Shown one piece after another: positions 57,401-64,000 of a stretch of 64,000 bases of DNA (within the stretch, counting starts at the first letter, position 1; each line of letters begins with the position of its first letter). The stretch is from Setoptus koraiensis (Eukaryota; Arthropoda). The DNA lies in contig CM106585.1 of assembly GCA_048013815.1 (NCBI GenBank), positions 1,302,001 to 1,366,000 of the forward strand. The letters are read 5' to 3'. Made by a program: the position numbers and the translations under genes. The notes under the pieces were generated by a model. The model made no database searches. It worked only from the letters and a program-made list of their open reading frames with translations, and had not been told where the DNA came from.

Positions 57401-59925
57401 ATGCCATACACCTGTTGGATGACCACTGACAGTAGCAGATCTAAGGTTCATTATGCAACCGCTATTGTATGTGTGCATCATCGCACCTTGCCTAATCTTG
57501 TCTTGGGAACTATCTAGGAATGCTAACGTTTATTGTTATCGTTTCAATGCCTCAGCTGAGCTTTCAGGCAACTTTGCTAAGAAGTTCAAAAAAGCTTGGA
57601 AATAAATATCAAATTATCGTATCATCAGCGCTAATGTTTGATTTTTTGTTCATGCCAACTCAACTGACGAAGTGTGACCCCCACTTTAGTCAAAACTGAA
57701 ATCTCGCTTCATATTGTTTAACTTATATGGCTAGCTCTTTCTACCTAGCTCATTTATGCAAGTGTTAGTTAATCAACGTTTCCCGAAGGACTCAATTCAA
57801 TGTGGGCTGCATTATTATTGTTTTTATGTTGTTTGCATGATCTAGCACTGGACAGTTCTACTAACAAAACTCATAAGTTTGGTTGTTGAGATTGTTCACG
57901 TCTAGACGTTGGTCTACCCAGATGGAAGTTGATCGAACAGTAATAATGACAACTTGACTGCTTCATATCGCGGTTGATGCCTCATCACGCAAAACTAGTT
58001 GCACCCATATATTGGTCATTAAGTGTCAGTGATCATGATTAATGGCCAGGCACACAATGAGTTTTGCAAAATAGCGAAGAGAGCAACGAAAAACTCAAAT
58101 ATTCCTGTAGTATTCGAAGAGAAAAACAACTCTAGAGATGTACCACTATTTCTCCTAACTAATTCGTACTACTTATTTCTTTCTAACATTCACTCACCGA
58201 TAACAACTAGTTAAAATGCGATGGATTGGACCAAATGGATTTGATATTACCGAAGATAGATCGCAGCGCGTACACACGGAATCTGCTGGTCCACACGGAC
58301 ATAGATTGATTGTTATGAACGCTTCTGTCAATGATGATAATGGCCTGTACAAATGTACATTAGGCGGCGAAGGCGAACGAATGGCTAGAGAAACAATAGA
58401 TTTCACCTTGAAGATTTATAAATCAATTGATTTCAAGAATACACGCTCTAATTACACATTAAATAACAATGGCCGTTACACGTTGACTTGTTCTGTTGAT
58501 TTTGATCCAAACGCACAAACTACAACTGTATCATGGCTGAGAGATAAAAAACCCATTGAAACATACAACGATCCAGCATATTCCGTAATAAACTACAATG
58601 AGGAAACTCAAACTAGTCAGTTAACAATAACACCAGTCAGTAGAAGTCATAATGGCATATATACATGCAGAGCCACAGCGGTTACAACACAATTGTCACA
58701 AATTAAGGAGCATGATATGCGTGTCGAAGTTCAATACGCGCCTATATTCGATCAAAAGCCCTCAGTCATTTGGGTGGAACGACGCCAGTCAACGCAATCA
58801 ACATATAATTATACAAATAGTAACCAGATGGATGCAGCTAACACTTATTCATCTAGGCCGGCTTATCCGCACCAACAAACATTACGACAGAGAAAGATGC
58901 AACATGATCAGTTTGGTGGAGGCATGTCTCATCAACAACAAGTGAACCAAAAACATCAGTACAATGCTGGTAATGAAAGAGAACAATCTATAAGTGTGAA
59001 TCAGGATAATAGATCCTCCGTAGTCAGAGTAACACTCGTTTGTACCTGTCAAGCTAATCCGCCTGCGACCATTGTGTGGTCCTCGCCAAATAGGTCTGGT
59101 CAAAAGTTTATGTTGAACAAAGACAATCCTTCGCACATTTTGGAGCAACCTGTGGACATTATTGACGGTCATAATACAACATCTGTACTGGTAGTTGGTT
59201 ATGATTTTGATCCTCAATGGCCATACAAGCAAGACGTTTACACTTGTTTGGCCACAAACATTCTAGGACTGGTGGAGAAGAAATTCTCAATAGCTGAAGG
59301 TATCTTACCACCAGCTTTTCCGGTAGCGCCAACAAAGCGCTATGATGCAAAAACATTTCAATTTGAATTTACCATACTGCCGTTGACAACACCATCAATT
59401 CAAACATCACCACAACAAACATCTCCACAATCTAGCATTGTTCCACCTGTTGATATGTTTAGAATTAGAACCTCAACAGATCAAACTGGGGAAAGTGATC
59501 CGAACAAGGTGAGCGTATTCAGCGCCATTCCCTCTCCGATCGTTACGAGGAATTCTACTGGTACAAATAATCATCAAAATCAACAGCATCGTGCCCATTT
59601 ACAAAATAATCAGATGATGAGGCACAGCAGCGATATGACGAATGGTATTCACCAAAATCAATTGGAATTTGTTTCCGGAGTAGAGACCAGCGCTGAATTT
59701 AGACTGCCACAAAATTATTCTATCTCTCTTTCGATGTTGCCAGCAGGAACACAAAAACTATATTTAGAGGCCCACAATGCTGTTGGATGGTCACCAAACT
59801 CCACTTATTTAGGAGATTATTATATCGTTAGCGGAACATCTTGCATACACCAAATTGTATTATACACTTACGGATTAATACTAATGAGCATTGTGGCAAC
59901 ATTATATAACCAATCCTCAGCCTAA
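54415..59925 (+). CDS. Ig/FN3 cell-surface adhesion protein (NCAM/Fasciclin-2-like), three exons
   Basis: Exon 1 (54415-54523) encodes a signal peptide (LILSVLAILWVTNS), exon 2 (54871-54963) the start of an Ig domain with its first cysteine (FVITCQ), and exon 3 (58211-59925) the rest. Donors are G|GTAAGT twice; acceptors are CCAATAG and CAACTAG; all introns are phase 1, typical of Ig modules. The predicted protein is 638 residues: Ig1 is completed by RWIGPNG and DNGLYKC in exon 3; Ig2 has LTCSVDF, VSWLRDK and HNGIYTCRA; a divergent linker follows; Ig3 has LVCTCQANPP, IVWSS and DVYTCLATN; then comes an FN3-like module (KLYLEAHNAVGWSPNS). A hydrophobic C terminus (IVLYTYGLILMSIVATL) without a cytoplasmic tail suggests GPI anchoring. 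A role in neural or epithelial adhesion is inferred from the family. AATAAA lies at 60181. Confidence 0.85.
54964..58210 (+). other. 3.2-kb intron of Ig gene
   Basis: AT-rich, no repeats beyond short CT and TG runs (56309-56330, 55552-55567). A GCTATATAAGATG box near 56472 could be an internal promoter but nothing else supports one. Confidence 0.55.
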
Positions 59926-60202
59926 GAGCCATGTATACAATATATCAATCATCTATAGATTCTTTTTCCCTACTCACTCAAATGAAATGGAAGAAAAAAT
60001 CTAGTCTATCTGCAAATCACCAGTTACCACAAGACATTGATAACTAGTTTTTTCATTACCATGATCAACAGATCTCAACAATGTAACAACAATAATATTC
60101 GCAACCACAGAAATACGACCATATTTTCTCATATATGGTTTATACAGTTATGTGTTGTCTAACTATTCATAACAAGTTATAATAAAGAAATTATTTGATT
60201 GC

Positions 60203-60595
60203 TTATTCGCGCAATTTACCAACAAATTCTTTGATTTCGTCTGTTTCTTTGTTGCCTACAAACTTCGCTAGAATCTTGCCGTCCTTGAAACCGAACACTG
60301 CTGGTATAGTTGTAACCTCATGCTCACTGGCTAATTCATCCAGGTCATCAACATTTATCTTCGCTAAGTGAACATCTTTCAATTTTCCAATGATATTCTC
60401 CAGCTTCGGCGCTAGTTGCTTACAGGGACCGCACCAATTTGCGTAGAAATCCACCACAACATAGTCTTGGTTCTTCAAGACTTTCGTGTCAAACTCCTTT
60501 TTATCTTGAACGGTAAATATTTGACCACATCTTATGGAGCTGGTGGATAGTGACCTAGTACGAGTGATAATCGATCTCGAGATGTTGAGTATCAT
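60203..60595 (-). CDS. TXN2: Mitochondrial thioredoxin
   Basis: Disulfide reductase of the mitochondrial matrix. The Trx fold is complete with the WCGPCK active site, the cis-proline in TTIPAVFGF and a conserved acidic residue before the active site (VDFYANWCGPC). The chosen start, ATG at 60595, gives 130 residues with an arginine/serine-rich, acid-free presequence (ISRSIITRTRSLSTSSIRCG) typical of matrix targeting. A start 24 codons upstream (60667) is possible but adds a hydrophobic stretch that fits targeting less well. It is divergent from ELP6 with under 300 bases between starts and convergent with the Ig gene. Confidence 0.92.
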   Translation of the reverse strand: MILNISRSIITRTRSLSTSSIRCGQIFTVQDKKEFDTKVLKNQDYVVVDFYANWCGPCKQLAPKLENIIGKLKDVHLAKINVDDLDELASEHEVTTIPAVFGFKDGKILAKFVGNKETDEIKEFVGKLRE

Positions 60596-60863
60596 GATAA
60601 ATATTATATGTAGTGTCCACCTAAATGATTCAATAAGGTTGGAAGCATTATTATATTTGCACCGCACATGTGGACTGTTTCTCCGTTATCACGAAAAACA
60701 TGTGATACGAACAGATAGCGCCATTTTTCAAATAAGAAAGCCACCAAAAGCACAGATTCACTAATACAAATGTTATAAGAAAAACGTAAAGGGAATTACA
60801 CGTTATTTGAGCAGAAGACAAAAATCATTTACCCGAATCAAATCAACTTCATTGAATACTCAA
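60596..60863. promoter_or_regulatory. Shared divergent promoter of thioredoxin and ELP6 genes
   Basis: 268 bases separate the two start codons. No TATA box or microsatellite is seen, which fits a housekeeping bidirectional promoter. Confidence 0.55.
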
Positions 60864-61733
60864 ATGGATAAATTAAAATTATCAGCCGTGTCTAGCCCGG
60901 ACTTGATTGGTCTGCTAGAATTGGATGGAACAATAAATAAGCATCAGAATGTTGTTATTGCTGGACCAGATCTAAACAATGCTGACTTTGCCTTCAACTC
61001 TCTTTTGCAGCATTTCTGCCGAAGAAACCCCATTCCAGTATGTTTATTAACACTATTTAAAAATTGGGACAATTATTCTGGTTGTGCCGCAAAGAACGGC
61101 ACCAACATGAGGAGGACGATCAATGGAGGCAATGTAGAGATAGTTGATTTGATGAGTCAATATTTGGATGGCAACATATGTGATAAGCGATCACCCGTAT
61201 CATATGAGGATATTTTCAGGCCTGTCAAAGAATTCATAGAAATAAATTCTAACTCTAACAGTGACCTGAAAAAGATCGGCCAAGATGGTCAATCAAAGAA
61301 TAACTTTTCTCTTGTTATTATGATAGATGATCTCAGTTGTTTAGAACATCTCGGATTGTGCCATTCAGAGATACTAGAAATGGTTGAAGAGATGAGTGCG
61401 TTGCTCATAGGCCTCTGTAACGAAAAAAAGGATTTCTCAAGCCTCGTAGTCATACAATCTCACTATAATCAAGAAGCGTATGAATTATACGATAATATGG
61501 ACTTGAATACTCTGATAAGATTATTGGCGCACTCATCCGATCTATTCCTAGAAATATCTCCCCTGCCAACAGGCTACTCTCGTCAAACAGACGGTTTCAT
61601 CAAGATAAACGATTATCGAACAAAATGTAGCAAAGACGAGAAGCAAGACTATGACATCATTTCGCCATTAGCAGCAAAAGTGTTCCACTTCAAGTTAAGC
61701 GATAGACGCACCAAGTTAGAACTGTACCGGTAA
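60864..61733 (+). CDS. ELP6: Elongator complex protein 6
   Basis: Subunit of the Elp4/5/6 RecA-like ring of Elongator, which helps modify wobble uridines in tRNA. The ATG at 60864 yields 289 residues, close to animal ELP6. Matching segments include VVIAGPDLNN at the position of the degenerate Walker A (no GKT, as in the family), LLTLFKNWDNYSGCAAKNG (compare the SFSHYSIVGQKLG helix), LVIMIDDLSCLEHLG as the Walker B-like strand, HSSDLFLEISPLPTGYSRQTDG, and the final beta hairpin FHFKLSDRRTKLELYR. It is intronless. AATAAA lies at 61774, and the gene is convergent with the VWC gene 121 bases away. Confidence 0.85.
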   Translation: MDKLKLSAVSSPDLIGLLELDGTINKHQNVVIAGPDLNNADFAFNSLLQHFCRRNPIPVCLLTLFKNWDNYSGCAAKNGTNMRRTINGGNVEIVDLMSQYLDGNICDKRSPVSYEDIFRPVKEFIEINSNSNSDLKKIGQDGQSKNNFSLVIMIDDLSCLEHLGLCHSEILEMVEEMSALLIGLCNEKKDFSSLVVIQSHYNQEAYELYDNMDLNTLIRLLAHSSDLFLEISPLPTGYSRQTDGFIKINDYRTKCSKDEKQDYDIISPLAAKVFHFKLSDRRTKLELYR

Positions 61734-61854
61734 CGTTGATTTGTAAACATGGTAAAAGAGGAAATTTGTAGCCAATAAAGAATCTCTTGCGATTTGGAAA
61801 ATAAATGTTTTAAGAATTTGTTGTTGTGTAAATTGCATGATGCGTAATGTCAAT

Positions 61855-62994
61855 TTATTGATCTGAGTTGGCACCGTTCAAACAGAAATAAATAATCATA
61901 ACTAGGAAGAATACTGTCCACATGGAAGACCCTAAAATCACTACATTGTAAACAATCCCACCTGACCTGTATTCGCTAATTGGGGATAAGTCATGGGGAT
62001 CATGAGTCGGGTTGGGTAAGAAGATAGGTTGTGTTGAAATGTGCTCTTCTGTCGAATGCTCAATCACATAATTGTTATCGGGACCCAATATAGGTGACTG
62101 TGGTTCCGTCTGATCTTTAATTTCCTCATTTTCTCCTTGATTATCTAAATCTTCTTCGATTTCTTCAGGGCTTGGGGTGGTGGTAGTGGTGGTGGTGGTT
62201 GTTGTGGTTGTAGTTGTTGTGGTAGTTGTTGGTGTGGATGCCTGTACTTTGTTGTTATTGAAGGTGTTGTTGCTCTTTCTACTATTTACTAGGTTCGCAG
62301 TTTTCTTGAGGCCAGCCAGGAAGTCGTCAGTAGTATAGTTAGGAGAAGTGGAAGCTGATAGTAACGGAGCTGGCCTCGTAGATGCTCTTAGGTGATACTG
62401 TTGTCTGGTCAGCATACTTTGAAGATGTGGCGTTTGAGATGTTTGTTGATGAGGTTTTTGTTGTGTCTGTGGTTGTGATAGTGGTTGCTGCCTAGCGGAC
62501 TTTGTTGTCTGACTTTGTTTTAAATTATTGATACTTTTATTGCCCCTCAATTTATGTGGGTCCAATTTGCCTGGAACCGCCGTCCTACTGTCTTGGCACT
62601 CATTGCAACAATTATCATAGTTGTAGACTTTGGTGAAACGAGGCTCGCATCTTGTGGTCATGTTGTTAACACCAATGGATGATTTGATTACTAGTGTATT
62701 TTCGGTGTACTCACAAAAATTAGATATTGGACTACATTTGACATAATTGTCTATGCAATAGCATTTGACGCATGGCACATCTGAGCCTTGAATGTTGGCC
62801 AAATTTTGTATATCTATTTCTTTGGTGGGATCTTGTTTACATTTGACAGATTCGCCCTTTAATTGGGCCGAAACCATAAAAGAGTAAAAATTGCGTTGAG
62901 TGAGCTGATTGTGTTGTAAATGTAATATGACTGATAATGTAATTAGTTTCAGTGTTATAATAAAAAGTTTGTTCATTTTGTTGAATGCATTCAT
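61855..62994 (-). CDS. VWC-domain, mucin-like, single-pass membrane protein
   Basis: ATG at 62994; 379 residues. An N-terminal signal sequence (KLFIITLKLITLSVILHL) is followed by a von Willebrand C-like cysteine module (residues about 50-135) with the CVKCYC pair motif and the terminal CCNEC motif. Next comes a long glutamine/serine/threonine-rich stalk with an uninterrupted threonine run (about 255-272) likely to be O-glycosylated, then an acidic stretch. A transmembrane helix (VVILGSSMWTVFFLVMIIYF) lies near the C terminus with about seven cytoplasmic residues. VWC modules often bind BMP/TGF-beta ligands; that function here is only a possibility. I do not recognise a named orthologue. Confidence 0.8.
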   Translation of the reverse strand: MNAFNKMNKLFIITLKLITLSVILHLQHNQLTQRNFYSFMVSAQLKGESVKCKQDPTKEIDIQNLANIQGSDVPCVKCYCIDNYVKCSPISNFCEYTENTLVIKSSIGVNNMTTRCEPRFTKVYNYDNCCNECQDSRTAVPGKLDPHKLRGNKSINNLKQSQTTKSARQQPLSQPQTQQKPHQQTSQTPHLQSMLTRQQYHLRASTRPAPLLSASTSPNYTTDDFLAGLKKTANLVNSRKSNNTFNNNKVQASTPTTTTTTTTTTTTTTTTTTPSPEEIEEDLDNQGENEEIKDQTEPQSPILGPDNNYVIEHSTEEHISTQPIFLPNPTHDPHDLSPISEYRSGGIVYNVVILGSSMWTVFFLVMIIYFCLNGANSDQ

Positions 62995-64000
62995 TCTGAT
63001 TTGATTGCTATGTCTACTTGATTAAGTTAATTAAAAGATTGTATAATTGTGATGGTGGTTGTAATAGTTGTTGGTGGCGGTTATGATGTTGAATAAATTC
63101 AAAAGAATTTAAATTCAAAAATTGATCATTACACAACTACAAATAATGTTGTGCGTGTGTAGGTGTTTTGTGTTGTCACAAATGGTTTCGTTTTTACATG
63201 ATGTCGTCGTCGTTGTCGTCTTGTGTGATGATGATGATAATAACAATGATTAGCTCGGTTGGTTTGTAGTTGGAGAGACGATTTATCTGATTGATCTGTA
63301 TAAACGTACAAGCGTCGGTATCTTGATGAAATGGTTACAGTTCAATCAAGAAATAAATGGAGTGAATCTTACACAAGTCGCAATAAGTGTATACGTTTTG
63401 TTTTGATATGTTGAAAGTGAATGCGATGTCTCTATCTGTATCTAGTTGATCGACACAAACTAAAACTAAAACTGACTGTAACTAAAACTAAAAGTGAGAG
63501 AATATCGACATTCAAGTGCAACAAGTGCTCATTTGTGATTTGACTAGACTTGCGCATGCGCAACTAAATATTATCATTATCAGCTATATGTGTGCCTATG
63601 TGCGCCATAACAGTACATAGCAGCGTTCAGTGGTTGTATATATAAACTTTGTGGTGGTGGTGGTTGTCGTTGTCGTCGTTGTCGTGGTGCCACGATAATC
63701 ACGACTGTCGCCGTTGCCAGGCAAAGTTATAAGTGAACACGCGCAAACTGTGGCTGTTGACCTCTTGTAAATTGCAAAAGTAGTTGAACTGTATGCAATC
63801 AACAACGACAACTTGTGGCTATGTGTCCACAACAAGACAACGAGAAATGGACACAACAAGACAACGAGAAACGGACACAACAAGACAAGAAACGGACACA
63901 ACAAGACAAGAAACGGACACAACAAGAGACAGAGAGATAGTTTAACAAGATTAACTTGTGCTTGTTTGCTCAGTCGGTCGCGTTGTTGTTAATACCTAAT
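62995..64000. other. Upstream region of VWC gene, simple repeats
   Basis: No supported gene. It contains GTGGTGGTGGTT-type runs (63649-63690) and the minisatellite at 63826-63925. Confidence 0.5.
63826..63925. repeat. Minisatellite ACAACAAGACAA(CG)AGAAACGG
   Basis: About five tandem units; the first ones are about 24 bases and the later ones about 20 because a CGAG step is lost. Confidence 0.85.

Noticed and set aside
1-64000. CRISPR arrays, bacterial operons, tRNA and rRNA genes
   Set aside because: No regularly spaced identical repeats with unique spacers; tandem arrays present are micro-, mini- or satellite DNA. No cloverleaf or rRNA signature was recognised by eye; a tRNAscan run would be decisive.

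Overview
The window is eukaryotic nuclear DNA, most likely from an arthropod and possibly an acariform mite. The evidence is spliceosomal introns, TATA-driven promoters, animal gene families (fasciclin/TGFBI-like, soluble guanylate cyclase beta, neural Ig/FN3 adhesion protein, Elongator subunit ELP6, mitochondrial thioredoxin), hAT, mariner and MITE-like transposons, and many CA/TG and GTT microsatellites. The mite assignment is an inference from few, short introns and the gene content; no ribosomal or mitochondrial marker is present. Three blocks of exactly 500 N (4247-4746, 26063-26562, 44680-45179) mark scaffold joins, so the window is four contigs whose order and orientation are not guaranteed.

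Contig A (1-4246) holds the 3' part of a FAS1-domain gene and an intact ankyrin-repeat gene. Contig B (4747-26062) holds, on the minus strand, an F-box/LRR protein that runs into a UPF1-type helicase across a 780-base low-complexity intron. It then holds a broken second copy of the ankyrin gene and an 11-kb microsatellite-rich stretch without clear genes but with seven perfect TTACGTAA sites. After that come an LTR-element relic, an orphan 340-residue ORF between matching 63-base direct repeats, a MITE and a satellite-like array that reaches the gap.

Contig C (26563-44679) opens with a second, inverted, nearly identical copy of the FAS1 gene, with an antisense PUS7-like fragment lying between two of its exons. 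It continues with a very large secreted pore-toxin/ankyrin protein: a short signal-peptide exon, a 5.4-kb intron full of transposons (mariner fragment, hAT, nested MITE) and a 5.9-kb main exon that reaches the contig edge. The protein architecture (TcdA/TcdB-like hydrophobic helices, an RTX-like glycine/aspartate patch, ankyrin repeats) matches toxins of arthropod endosymbionts and spider latrotoxins, but the gene structure is eukaryotic. This is the most interesting locus.

Contig D (45180-64000) is ordinary gene territory: an intronless soluble guanylate cyclase beta-1 gene, a three-exon Ig/FN3 surface protein whose two small 5' exons can be placed, mitochondrial thioredoxin head-to-head with ELP6, and a VWC-domain single-pass membrane protein. 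Sequences on both sides of the cyclase gene share scattered duplicated blocks.

No tRNA, rRNA or CRISPR array was recognised.
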